DNA from: a bacterium
GTDB taxonomy: Bacteria; Bacteroidota; Ignavibacteria; Ignavibacteriales; Ignavibacteriaceae
DNA: 64,000 nt
Reading direction: 5' to 3'
Assembly (NCBI GenBank): GCA_016716565.1
Contig: JADJWC010000002.1
Location: 1,116,001-1,180,000 of the forward strand
Of this stretch, positions 34,428-42,674 are shown piece by piece. Below the pieces are notes generated by a model. It made no database searches and was not told the DNA's origin. It saw only the letters and a list, made by a program, of their open reading frames with translations. Within the stretch, counting starts at the first letter, position 1. Every line of letters starts with the position of its first letter. The position numbers and the translations under genes are program-made.

Positions 34428-36416
34428 TTGATATTAAACAGCAAAAAGATAAAAGAACTTCAAAGCGAAAACGATGAGCTCAAAAAGCTGATAGCTGGTT
34501 TTACCGAAAAGGAAAATCGTCTGAAACAATTCGACGAACTGATTAAAAAATCAAGAATTGAATACGCTAACATTGCTCTTAAAAAAAATCAAACAGCCCA
34601 CACCTTAGAAGTCCTCGAAAATCAGAAAGCAAAGCTTAATAACGAGCTTCACAAAATATCTTCCGAGATTAAAAAGCTGAGAGAAATAAAAGTTTCTGAA
34701 CAGAACCAGGTTCTTGTTCTTGGAAACCTTACTTCAAAATCAAATCAGACATTATCCGGAAATAATCTGGAATCCGTAAAAGATATTATTTATAAAGAAA
34801 TAGAGTCTGCCGAGAAAAGAAAAAATGAGATTGCAGTAGAGACTTTTAAATTCAAGAAAAAATTTGATGAGCTAAACAAAAAAATTGCTGAGATTAATCA
34901 GATTAAAAATGCTTTGACAAGTGAAGTTGAAAAGAAGAAAGAAGAAATCGGAATTCTAATCGGGAGAAAGAAAGCAATCTCACAGGAACAGAATGATGAT
35001 ATCACTTCCGCATTGTTAAGACAGAATGAGGAAAAATTAAAGCTTGCTGAAGATATTCAGGCGCGAATAAACCAATTGCGAAATCAGGAAGCGATAATTA
35101 TTGACAGACTGACTGATAAAAGGAGTGAATTACAGAAACTGGACAAGCAGCTGGAAGAGAAAAGCCATCTGATCCGCAACGAAGCTGAGCTAAACAATTC
35201 ATTGAAACAATTATCCTTTGTTGAATCAGCAAAAAAAGAATTACTTCGCGAGCTTGATATAAAGATTGGAGCGAAAGAAGCTCATCTTACTTCATTGGTT
35301 GAAGATTGCAAATCTAAAACTGACTCATTAAACTGGTTGAAAAATGAGAACAAAGAAATTTCCGAAAAAATTAATTCAGGAAATGAAAAGCTAAAACAAT
35401 TGAATGAATCAATTGAAATTGCAACTGCAAGGCTTTCTGATCTGGATTATAGTCTGAATGTTCTTGATAAAGAATTCAATAATCTCTTCCAGGATATCGA
35501 GAATAAGAAATCAATAAGAACTGAACTCGATACTCAGATAATTTCAAAACAAAATGATAAGCAACAGATTGAAGATGTTATTAGAGAATTGAAGGAAACG
35601 ACTTCTATTCTATCACAATTGAAAAATGATATAGAAAAAGGAAGCGGTCAATCTGCAAAAAGATTTACGGGTGTTCTTCAGCATTATAGTTCGACAATAA
35701 ACGAGATGGCGAAGAAAAAATCCGATCTCGAAAGAGAGCTCAATATGAAATCAAAAGAGATTGGCGAAAAAGATCGGTTGATAGAAGAAAAGCAATCGGT
35801 GCTGGAAGAAATTGAGAATATGTTAAATGCAGGCAGGAGTAACTTTACTTTGTTTGAAGATCTGATGCACTTTATAGCTGCACAACGGAAAGCTTTGCGG
35901 GAAAGTAAAAATATTCTTGAAGATTCCATGGAGAAAGTTGAATCAAGTAATGACATCATCATACAAGAGAATAAACTGGTTGAATATGAAAATGCTTTGA
36001 GTGAATTGCTACATAGTGAAGACGACTATTCTTCGGATCTGATTAATTCAAGAATTTCAATTGAAAAAGAAATAGAAGAGAATAAAGTTATACTGGACAA
36101 CCTGAAAAAGAATATCGTAGATTCATCTTCTGAGCTTTCTGAAATGAAAGAATCAATAAATAAAATAAAGACAGAACACGAAGAACACCGAGTTGCAATA
36201 AACAAGCTTGCTTTAATGAAACAAAAACTTCAGGAAGAAATTAATAAGCAGCAAATTGTAGCCGATAAGTATGTCAGGATAAAAGAATTGATCAGGCAAG
36301 AGCAGGAATTGATAATGAAGAAAAGAGAGCTTGCTGATACTGACAACTTAGTAGATCAACCTAGGGCAAAAGAAAAAATTTTCGAGAAGCATAATCCAAA
36401 CTGGATAAAGCTTTAG
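34428..36416 (+). CDS. Long coiled-coil protein
   Basis: A 662-aa protein that is coiled coil almost throughout, with heptad-rich blocks such as IKELQSENDELKKLIAGF and LEVLENQKAKLNNELHKI. It has no signal peptide, membrane segment or ATPase motif, so it is not a full SMC protein. The start is TTG at 34428, with AGGAGGG about 9 nt ahead. A less helical stretch near residues 400-430 (AKRFTGVLQHYSS) and a tail rich in Lys break the coil. Such proteins are often cytoskeletal or scaffold-like; no specific role can be inferred. It stands alone. Confidence 0.7.
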   Translation: MILNSKKIKELQSENDELKKLIAGFTEKENRLKQFDELIKKSRIEYANIALKKNQTAHTLEVLENQKAKLNNELHKISSEIKKLREIKVSEQNQVLVLGNLTSKSNQTLSGNNLESVKDIIYKEIESAEKRKNEIAVETFKFKKKFDELNKKIAEINQIKNALTSEVEKKKEEIGILIGRKKAISQEQNDDITSALLRQNEEKLKLAEDIQARINQLRNQEAIIIDRLTDKRSELQKLDKQLEEKSHLIRNEAELNNSLKQLSFVESAKKELLRELDIKIGAKEAHLTSLVEDCKSKTDSLNWLKNENKEISEKINSGNEKLKQLNESIEIATARLSDLDYSLNVLDKEFNNLFQDIENKKSIRTELDTQIISKQNDKQQIEDVIRELKETTSILSQLKNDIEKGSGQSAKRFTGVLQHYSSTINEMAKKKSDLERELNMKSKEIGEKDRLIEEKQSVLEEIENMLNAGRSNFTLFEDLMHFIAAQRKALRESKNILEDSMEKVESSNDIIIQENKLVEYENALSELLHSEDDYSSDLINSRISIEKEIEENKVILDNLKKNIVDSSSELSEMKESINKIKTEHEEHRVAINKLALMKQKLQEEINKQQIVADKYVRIKELIRQEQELIMKKRELADTDNLVDQPRAKEKIFEKHNPNWIKL

Positions 36417-36773
36417 AATTTTTCTTGCTGTCAATTTTAACCGGTCGAACGTTTAATAACCCCTATTACTAAAAAAGATTAATAAAATGCTCGCAGTTTT
36501 CAATTTATCCGAAGAATCTTTTGAATTAAATCCCTGGGAGTACCGGGTGTATATTAAATAGGATTTATTCCCTTTCATAATAACTGTTGCTTTCTGTTAG
36601 TACTATTGCACAATTCAATAGACACTAAAGAAAATTGTGATTAATGTCATCTCTTCATACCTTCATTTTTATCACATAAATAATCTTTTCTAATCAGTAT
36701 TAAATTTTAGTTAATCCACTAACCCGGCAAGGATTTTGTAATTCTCTGATTAGTATAAAGGATGATCAAAACA
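36417..36773. other. Intergenic region with a possible gene remnant
   Basis: This 357-nt gap holds the short frame at 36487-36561 described separately. Beyond that there is a weak TGTGA-N6-TCATC sequence at 36636-36651 and AT-rich DNA. I see no terminator after the coiled-coil gene. Confidence 0.45.
36487..36561 (+). pseudogene. Possible remnant of a glycoside hydrolase C-terminus (24 aa)
   Basis: A 24-codon frame opens at ATG 36487 and reads MLAVFNLSEESFELNP followed by WEYRVYIK and a stop. This resembles the final beta-domain of alpha-amylase/alpha-glucosidase-type enzymes, which often end in a '(v)VFNLS... L.PWEYxV' pattern. There is no ribosome site, and the frame is open upstream only to 36460. 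It may be the last trace of a deleted gene or chance. Confidence 0.3.
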
Positions 36774-37445
36774 ATGAAAAAGTATTTTACCATATTCTTA
36801 TTATCAGCAATAATCCCGCTGACAACAATTGAAGCACAGCCTTCAGCCAGCATCTATTTTACAACCGCATTCCCAGTCAATGACTACAGACTCTTCGATA
36901 ATGAGCCCGGATACGGCGGAAACTTAGAACTTCTTTTCATCACTCCTTCAAAAGCCAAACCGCTGGGTGTTGGATTAAGCTTTTCATTTTTCTCACAAGG
37001 TTTATTCTGGGCTACTGATTACTATACAGGAGAAACTATACTCAGTGATAACAGAGCAAATAATTTTTCAAATCTTCATATTTTATTTCAACTTGCACCA
37101 ACAGGCGGAACGGTCAGACCTTATATCGAATCCTTCTTTGGCGGAAGCTACATCTACTCGCACTCACAGGTATTTACATTGGATTATGTTCCCGTTTCAC
37201 TGTACGTTGATGATTGGGCCTGGAGCTACGGAGTTGGCGCTGGTTTCAAATTTCTTATTGGCGGTGAGGAAGGCAATGGATCTTTATACCTCGATTTAAA
37301 AGGAAGATATCTGATGACTTCAGAAGTAGATGTTTTAGACAGGAACTCCATCAGGTATGCAAATAATGGATTCTACTACACACTCAATGAATCACAAATC
37401 AATTTCGCAGCTGTTCAGATTGGAGTTCTTATTTATTTCAACTGA
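36774..37445 (+). CDS. Outer-membrane beta-barrel protein
   Basis: A 223-aa protein with a signal peptide (MKKYFTIFLLSAIIPLTTIEAQ). Beta strands with alternating aromatics follow (GVGLSFSFFSQGLFW, GTVRPYIESFFGGSYIYS), and the last strand is VQIGVLIYFN. The ATG at 36774 is chosen over the one at 36762, which directly abuts its would-be ribosome site AAAGG. The length fits a small barrel of the OmpW-like kind. It is followed by an ECF sigma operon, but with an independent promoter. Confidence 0.78.
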   Translation: MKKYFTIFLLSAIIPLTTIEAQPSASIYFTTAFPVNDYRLFDNEPGYGGNLELLFITPSKAKPLGVGLSFSFFSQGLFWATDYYTGETILSDNRANNFSNLHILFQLAPTGGTVRPYIESFFGGSYIYSHSQVFTLDYVPVSLYVDDWAWSYGVGAGFKFLIGGEEGNGSLYLDLKGRYLMTSEVDVLDRNSIRYANNGFYYTLNESQINFAAVQIGVLIYFN

Positions 37446-37516
37446 TTTTAACCGTTAATAAGTTTTTAATGCCTTAAATCATTAATCCCCGCTCCTGTCT
37501 CTTTTTTATCTGCTTC

Positions 37517-37545
37517 TTTGTAACAATTACAAAAACTAATTCGTC
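37517..37545 (+). promoter_or_regulatory. Probable ECF-sigma autoregulated promoter
   Basis: GTAAC at 37520-37524 is followed after 17 nt by CGTC at 37542-37545. This matches the GTAAC...CGTC -35/-10 pattern used by many extracytoplasmic-function sigma factors for their own operons. The -35 lies in a 17-nt palindrome (TTTGTAA CAA TTACAAA, 37517-37533). The sigma gene ATG is at 37556, only 10 nt past CGTC, so the mRNA would be leaderless or nearly so. No Shine-Dalgarno sequence is present. Confidence 0.6.
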
Positions 37546-37555
37546 ACTATAATAA

Positions 37556-38089
37556 ATGCTAAGCCCGGCAAAGTTTGAATATTTAATAAAGCAGCATAAA
37601 AAGAAGGTTTACAATTACTCTATCTATATGTTGAAAAACCAGATGGATGCTGAAGATATAACTCAGGAAGTGCTGATAAGAACCTGGCAGAATATAGACA
37701 ATTTTAATTTTCTTGCTGCCAAAGCGTGGATAATGAGAACAACTCATAATCTTTGCATTGATTATCTTAGAAGAAATAGATCGATTTATCATAAGGAAAT
37801 CCAGCTAGAAGAAGACATTCACAATGAAATCGCTGATTCGGAAATAAAAAGTAATCCCGAAGTATCTTTAGATAAAATTATTTCAGAGGATATAATTAAA
37901 GAAGCAATAGAGAATTTACCTGAAAGACTAAGAAGCGTTTTTGTTTTATATGAATTGCAACAATTCAAGTATAAAGAAATAAGTGAAATGCTCGACATTC
38001 CGATCAATACTGTTAAAGTAAATATTCTAAGAGCAAGAAAGCAGCTTCAGAAAGAATTAAAAGTTTATGCAAAAGAAAGATTTAAATAA
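37556..38089 (+). CDS. ECF-family RNA polymerase sigma factor
   Basis: A 177-aa sigma-70 factor of the ECF type. Region 2 covers about residues 10-75, with the core-binding/-10 blocks MDAEDITQEVLIRTWQNI and AWIMRTTHNLCIDYLRRN. Region 4 is about residues 118-168, with LPERLRSVFVLYELQQFKYKEISEML split over the helix-turn-helix and NTVKVNILRARKQL. It would direct polymerase to a small envelope-stress-type regulon. The 3' end overlaps the next gene by 23 nt, and a likely autoregulated promoter lies just upstream. No ribosome site is visible, consistent with a leaderless transcript. Confidence 0.9.
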   Translation: MLSPAKFEYLIKQHKKKVYNYSIYMLKNQMDAEDITQEVLIRTWQNIDNFNFLAAKAWIMRTTHNLCIDYLRRNRSIYHKEIQLEEDIHNEIADSEIKSNPEVSLDKIISEDIIKEAIENLPERLRSVFVLYELQQFKYKEISEMLDIPINTVKVNILRARKQLQKELKVYAKERFK

Positions 38090-38630
38090 ATTTCATCAAA
38101 AAATAGAAGATAAAATAATCAATGTCGCTTACGGAGATGCGAGTATAGTTGATAAATTATATGTGAAATGGAAAACCTGGCGTGATAAAGATTTAAACAA
38201 ATTATTCACCGAGTACAGAAATACTGCCTCAGGTGTTCACAGATTACAGCCGGATGAATTACCGGAACACTTAACTGATTTTGTGATCAGTAAAACCATA
38301 AGCAAAGAAAAAAACAAAAATATCATACAATTAATTTCGGTTCATATTTATGAACTGTTAGGCAGCAGACTAATACCTGCTGTTGCTTTGAGTTTGGTTA
38401 TAATAATTATGATTTCGATATTCATTTTCAAAGAGCCTGCCAATCAAAACGAGTACTCAAACGCTCAGATTGAATTGGCAGAAAAGCAATTCAGACAAAC
38501 TATTGCCATAGTAGGAAAAGCGTTTAACAAAGCTGAGAGCAGTTTTAACAATGAGATAATAGAAAAACAAGTAAACAAAAAACTTAACAAGGGTTATTAT
38601 TTAATCAACAATATTCTTATCGGAGGATAA
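38067..38630 (+). CDS. Probable anti-sigma factor (membrane protein)
   Basis: A 187-aa protein overlapping the sigma gene by 23 nt. The N-terminal 100 residues are cytoplasmic, charged and helical. One transmembrane helix (LIPAVALSLVIIIMISIFIF) follows at about residues 109-128, then a 60-residue periplasmic tail. Translational coupling to the sigma gene and this topology are those of anti-sigma factors. It lacks the usual HxxxCxxC zinc motif, and I see no named family. The role is inferred from context. Confidence 0.65.
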   Translation: MQKKDLNKFHQKIEDKIINVAYGDASIVDKLYVKWKTWRDKDLNKLFTEYRNTASGVHRLQPDELPEHLTDFVISKTISKEKNKNIIQLISVHIYELLGSRLIPAVALSLVIIIMISIFIFKEPANQNEYSNAQIELAEKQFRQTIAIVGKAFNKAESSFNNEIIEKQVNKKLNKGYYLINNILIGG

Positions 38631-38631
38631 A

Positions 38632-39201
38632 ATGAGATACTTTAAGCAATCTCTTTCATTATTAGTACTATTCGCATTTACACTTTTCGCACAAAGCACT
38701 GATATAACTAAAGAACCTGGTTATGTTGACTTCGGTGACTTAACAAAATTTGAAAGCTCAACTGGTGTTACAGAAGTTTATTTGGATGAAGATTTACTTT
38801 CCACGCTTGCAGAAATTTCAACAGATGAAGATCCAAATGCAATGGAAATTCTTGAGGGATTAAAACTGGTGAAAGCAAATGTATTTGAAGTTTCAGATAA
38901 CAATAAATCAGAAATTGAAGCAAAGGTGTCGGGTATTGATGCGAAATTGATGTCTTCCAACTGGAAAAGAATTGTCAAAACCAGAAGCGAGGATGAAATG
39001 ACAAATGTATATATCAAGCAGGATAGCAATAGAAAAATTGTTGGTTTGGTAGTTGCTTCTGTTGAAGGAGATGGTGAAGCAGCTTTTGTCAATATAGTCG
39101 GCAACATTGAGCTCGCAAAATTGGGAAAGCTTGGAAAGCAATTCAATATTCCTCAATTGAATGATATGAAAGACAGTAAAGGAAAGAACGATGAAAAATA
39201 A
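38632..39201 (+). CDS. DUF4252 protein, periplasmic
   Basis: A 189-aa secreted protein: signal peptide (cleavage near LFAQS) and a DUF4252 domain (about residues 28-170). The family segments include TEVYLDEDLLSTLAE, EGLKLVKANVFEV and SNWKRIVKTRSEDEMTNVYIK. DUF4252 proteins recur next to ECF sigma/anti-sigma genes in Bacteroidota and have no assigned activity. GGAGG stands 5 nt ahead of the ATG. Its end overlaps the next gene by 11 nt, so it is part of the sigma operon and a likely output of it. Confidence 0.8.
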   Translation: MRYFKQSLSLLVLFAFTLFAQSTDITKEPGYVDFGDLTKFESSTGVTEVYLDEDLLSTLAEISTDEDPNAMEILEGLKLVKANVFEVSDNNKSEIEAKVSGIDAKLMSSNWKRIVKTRSEDEMTNVYIKQDSNRKIVGLVVASVEGDGEAAFVNIVGNIELAKLGKLGKQFNIPQLNDMKDSKGKNDEK

Positions 39202-39721
39202 GTTTATCCTTTTATCAATTTTGTTGCTGTTATTTCCTTTGACCGGATGTATCGGAATAAACGAAGAGTTTTCAAAGATTCGTGATTCAGTAATAAAAAG
39301 TTTTGGAGAAGAGTATCATTCTGAAGTGCAATTTTCTTTAGGTTCCGTTGGAATGACATTATCAAGCTGGATAGTTGATGTATCTGAAGAAGAGAATCTT
39401 TCTTCTGATATTTTGGACGATGTATCATCAATTCAGGTTGGAGTGTATGAAAAAATAAAAGGATCGAATGAGAAAAACATTTCAGCGCTTTATGATATCG
39501 AATCGGAAATGCAGAAAAGCGGTTGGAAATCTATAATAAAATCCAGTTCAAACAATGAATTGGCCGCTGTATATATCAGAAATGATAATGAAGATATATT
39601 AAATAGATTATTTATTATCAACTACGATGGAAGTGAACTTGTACTTGTTGAAGTTGAGGGAGATTTACAAGAAGCAATTGCTGCAGTGATAAAAGAAAAA
39701 GGAATAAAAATAAATATTTAA
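39191..39721 (+). CDS. DUF4252-like lipoprotein
   Basis: A 176-aa lipoprotein: LLFPLTGCIG is the lipobox, with the lipid-bearing Cys near residue 20. The rest is a diverged copy of the preceding protein, with SIQVGVYEKI, GWKSIIKSSSNNELAAVYIR and LVLVEVEGDL matching its blocks. It completes a four-gene unit: sigma factor, membrane anti-sigma candidate, soluble DUF4252 and lipid-anchored DUF4252. The 11-nt overlap implies translational coupling. Function unknown; an envelope stress sensor/effector pair is a plausible reading. Confidence 0.75.
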   Translation: MKNKFILLSILLLLFPLTGCIGINEEFSKIRDSVIKSFGEEYHSEVQFSLGSVGMTLSSWIVDVSEEENLSSDILDDVSSIQVGVYEKIKGSNEKNISALYDIESEMQKSGWKSIIKSSSNNELAAVYIRNDNEDILNRLFIINYDGSELVLVEVEGDLQEAIAAVIKEKGIKINI

Positions 39722-39806
39722 ATAACTGTATTATTAGAATTCAGAGATGTTCTGTTCACTTGCCTAATAATAAATAAATGATTCTTGCAAGAAAATTTTA
39801 GTAACT

Positions 39807-39830
39807 AGAGACGCATAGAAATGCGTCTCT
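39807..39830. repeat. GAGACGCAT-type hairpin between convergent genes
   Basis: A perfect 10-bp stem (39807-39816 with 39821-39830, AGAGACGCAT/ATGCGTCTCT) has a 4-nt loop. It can be extended by TTTAG/CTAAA around a small bulge. This 'GAGACGCAT...ATGCGTCTC' unit belongs to a dispersed repeat type common in several phyla. It lies between the sigma operon and the M16 gene and may end transcription from both sides. Confidence 0.7.
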
Positions 39831-39841
39831 ACTAAATGATA

Positions 39842-41266
39842 TTAGAAAGAATCTTCTTCAATATTTTTTTCAATTAATTTCCCATATTTAGCGGCGACAT
39901 TTCTTATCTCATCAGCCTTACCGATCAAAACAAACTGTAGATTATCTTTTGGGAAATATTTTTTAATCAGCTCATTAGCTCTGGCAACAGTTAATCCATT
40001 TACTTCATTTTCAAAATTATTTATGTAAGAATCTTCAAGACCATAAATATACTTCTGTACAAGAAATCCGGCTAAAGATCCCGCCGTTTCATAATCCGGT
40101 GGAAATTGTCCTTTAACATAATTCTTAGCAGACAATAAAGTTTCTTCATCAATACCTTTTTCGAACAAGCGGTTATAAGTTTTAAGTGCAAGGTCAATTG
40201 CGGCTTCCGTATTTTTTGTCTGTGTAAAGGTGCTAATGTAAAAAGTTCCCGTGTTCTTGTACTTTGCAAATCTGCTCCTTGCACCATAAGTAAGTCCGGC
40301 ATTCACTCTAAGTTCATCGTTTAGCCAGGAGGTAAATCTGCCTCCGAGAATGGTATTGATTACATCAAGCTGCGTTTGATCTTCATTGCTCATGGTTATT
40401 CCATAGCTTCCAATTAAAAACGTTGTTTCAGCAGAATTACTTTTATTGATGAGATACACAGCAGAACTTTCGAATGGTGTATTTACAACCCTTAAATCAG
40501 ACAATTTCTTTGGAGAATTATTCTTCCATCCTCCAAAATAGTCCATGATCATTTTTTTCATCTCGGCTGAGTTGAAATCGCCCACGACAGCAATTGCCGA
40601 ACTTTCAGGACGGTAATTCGTTTTATAAAATTCCTGTATTCCCTCAACTGTAATATTGCTTATGCCTGACTTGGTTCCATTAACCGGGTTTCCGTACGGT
40701 GAATCACCGAAAATGTGTTTGTTAAAATAACTGCCAATTACTGATCGGGGGCTTTCTTTTGCCTGATCTAATTCAGCAATCCATCTTTGTTTTCTTTTTT
40801 CTATTTCTTCTTTCGGATATGATGGACTTATAATAATCTCATTAATCAAGGGAAAAAGAGTTTCTGTGTTATCCTTAATAAATTGAGTGTATAATCCCGA
40901 ATAATCAGCATTTGCATAAGTGCTAACGCTGCTTCCATAAAAATTGAATATAGAATCTATCTGTGATTTTGTGTAGCTAGCTGTTCCAAAGCGCAAAGCC
41001 TCAGCTGTAAATGACGCAATGCCGGAAGTTCCACCATCTTTAATAACTCCCCCATCAAATACTGCAGAAAATGAAATTAACGGCACATCCTTTTTCTCCA
41101 TCAAATAAACAGTTAATCCATTATCAAGAGTAATAGTTTCATATTCCGGCAATTTGAATTGAGCAAAAGAGATCGAACTCAATATTGTCAGAACAGATAA
41201 TAAATAAATAGAGAATTGTCTTTTCCATTTTCCATTATACATTTTACATTTTACCTTCTTATTCAT
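39842..41266 (-). CDS. M16-family protein without the zinc motif
   Basis: A 474-aa secreted protein of the M16 (pitrilysin-like) family, with a signal sequence ending near SISFAQ. Where active members have HxxEH, this one reads GIASFTAEAL, so no zinc can be bound there. Later segments are family-typical: SAIAVVGDFNSAEMKK and NTILGGRFTSWLNDELR (the substrate-binding R/Y region). It therefore plays the non-catalytic partner role, as in the mitochondrial processing peptidase alpha subunit. The start overlaps the stop of the active-subunit gene (ATGA), with GGAGG ahead. It is probably a periplasmic heterodimer. Confidence 0.85.
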   Translation of the reverse strand: MNKKVKCKMYNGKWKRQFSIYLLSVLTILSSISFAQFKLPEYETITLDNGLTVYLMEKKDVPLISFSAVFDGGVIKDGGTSGIASFTAEALRFGTASYTKSQIDSIFNFYGSSVSTYANADYSGLYTQFIKDNTETLFPLINEIIISPSYPKEEIEKRKQRWIAELDQAKESPRSVIGSYFNKHIFGDSPYGNPVNGTKSGISNITVEGIQEFYKTNYRPESSAIAVVGDFNSAEMKKMIMDYFGGWKNNSPKKLSDLRVVNTPFESSAVYLINKSNSAETTFLIGSYGITMSNEDQTQLDVINTILGGRFTSWLNDELRVNAGLTYGARSRFAKYKNTGTFYISTFTQTKNTEAAIDLALKTYNRLFEKGIDEETLLSAKNYVKGQFPPDYETAGSLAGFLVQKYIYGLEDSYINNFENEVNGLTVARANELIKKYFPKDNLQFVLIGKADEIRNVAAKYGKLIEKNIEEDSF

Positions 41267-42570
41267 TGTTCTTCCTCCGTATTTAGTATTCCAACAGTTC
41301 TGTTTTGTTTTGTGAAATATTTTCCTGCTACACGTTTGATGTCGTGGATGGTAACTTTTTTATAATCATCTGGTGCGGAAAATAATTTTTTGTAATCGCC
41401 AAAGAATAATTCATACGTTCCGATTGTATTTGAAAGTCCGTTTATCGTTTCAAGAGTTTTGTAAAAATCCATCAGCTTCTGGTTTTTAACTTTTTGAAGT
41501 TCGTTTTCACTAATTCCTTCATTGATAATCTTATCAACTTCTTCAAGAATTGCATTTTCCAATTCGGAAGCTTTAACTCCATCATTGCAGATTCCGTAGA
41601 AATAGTAAAGAGTCGGATCAAATGCTTCGGGATAATATGTGCCAACCTCAAGTGCAAGTTGTTTTTCTTCAACAAGAGAATTGTAAAGCCTTGATGACCT
41701 TCCCTGAGATAAAATGGAACTTAAAAGATCAAGAGCATAATAATCTTCGTTACCAGTTTGAGGAACGTGATATGTAATCATTAAATATGGAGAGGGAACT
41801 TCCCTTTTTACAAAAACTCTTCTTTCCCCTGTCTGCGGTGGTTCAACCGTGTGCACCTTCCTTGGTTTTGGACCTGAAGGAATTGGTTCCCAGTACTTTT
41901 CTGCGAGTTTCTTTATGTCATTCAATTTCACATCACCGGATATTACAACTAGGCAGTTATTCGGTGCGTAGTAGGTATGAAAATAATTTTCTAGGTCATT
42001 TTTTGTCCAGTTCTTTATATCCGATTCCCATCCGATAACCGGCCACATATACGGGTGTGCAACAAAAGCCGTTGCCTGAACTTCCTGCCACAGTTGTTCA
42101 AGGGGATTGTTCTCCAATCCGGTAGTTCTTTCTGATAGAATTACTCCGCGCTCACTTTCAATCATCACAGTATCAAAATTGAGGTTAGCAATTCTGTCCG
42201 CTTCAAGATCAAATATTACTTCAGTTGCTGAGCTCGGAAACCAGTTCGTATATGCTGTGATATTTTCAGAAGTGTAAGCGTTGTTTGCACCGCCGTTTGC
42301 TTCCATTGTTCTGTCGAATTGTTTCGGTCCGTATTTCTTTGCACCATTGAACATCATATGTTCAAAAAAGTGAGAGATGCCCGTAATGCCGATGTATTCA
42401 TTTCTTGAACCAACTTTGTAGAAAAAATACATATTTGCATTTGGGATTGAACTGTTTTCGAGAACCAGAATTTTCATTCCGTTCTTCAGAGTGAAAGATT
42501 GAACATCATCTGCAGCAACTTGCGCGAACATAGAAGCTGCCGAGATGAATAAAGTTAAGATTAGTTTCAT
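41263..42570 (-). CDS. M16-family zinc metallopeptidase, active subunit
   Basis: A 435-aa secreted peptidase with a signal sequence (cleavage near SMFAQV). The inverted zinc motif is HFFEH at residues 67-71, and the distal glutamate is near residue 147 in SERGVILSERT. The C-terminal half shows the SSILSQGRSSRLYNSLVEE block that completes the site. M16 enzymes degrade peptides in a closed chamber formed by two such proteins. The downstream, overlapping gene encodes the non-catalytic partner. A short palindrome lies 46 nt upstream of the start. Confidence 0.88.
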   Translation of the reverse strand: MKLILTLFISAASMFAQVAADDVQSFTLKNGMKILVLENSSIPNANMYFFYKVGSRNEYIGITGISHFFEHMMFNGAKKYGPKQFDRTMEANGGANNAYTSENITAYTNWFPSSATEVIFDLEADRIANLNFDTVMIESERGVILSERTTGLENNPLEQLWQEVQATAFVAHPYMWPVIGWESDIKNWTKNDLENYFHTYYAPNNCLVVISGDVKLNDIKKLAEKYWEPIPSGPKPRKVHTVEPPQTGERRVFVKREVPSPYLMITYHVPQTGNEDYYALDLLSSILSQGRSSRLYNSLVEEKQLALEVGTYYPEAFDPTLYYFYGICNDGVKASELENAILEEVDKIINEGISENELQKVKNQKLMDFYKTLETINGLSNTIGTYELFFGDYKKLFSAPDDYKKVTIHDIKRVAGKYFTKQNRTVGILNTEEEQ

Positions 42571-42615
42571 ATCATACTTTCAATAATTTATTTTTTAGTA
42601 CAACTAAAATACATA

Positions 42616-42634
42616 TATCAGAATGTATCTGATA
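42616..42634. promoter_or_regulatory. Operator-like palindrome between the M16 pair and a membrane gene
   Basis: TATCAGA (42616-42622) and TCTGATA (42628-42634) are exact inverted copies with a 5-nt spacer, giving a 19-bp site. It lies 46 nt upstream of the M16 gene (minus) and 41 nt upstream of the gene at 42675 (plus). The size and position fit a dimeric repressor, but nothing else identifies one. Confidence 0.35.
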
Positions 42635-42674
42635 AATATTTGTTATAATCGGTCATATGATTATTTAATTTTAT

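Noticed and set aside
36636..36651. TGTGA-N6-TCATC resembling a CRP/FNR-type site
   Set aside because: Only eight of ten consensus bases and 120 nt from the nearest start; expected by chance in AT-rich DNA.
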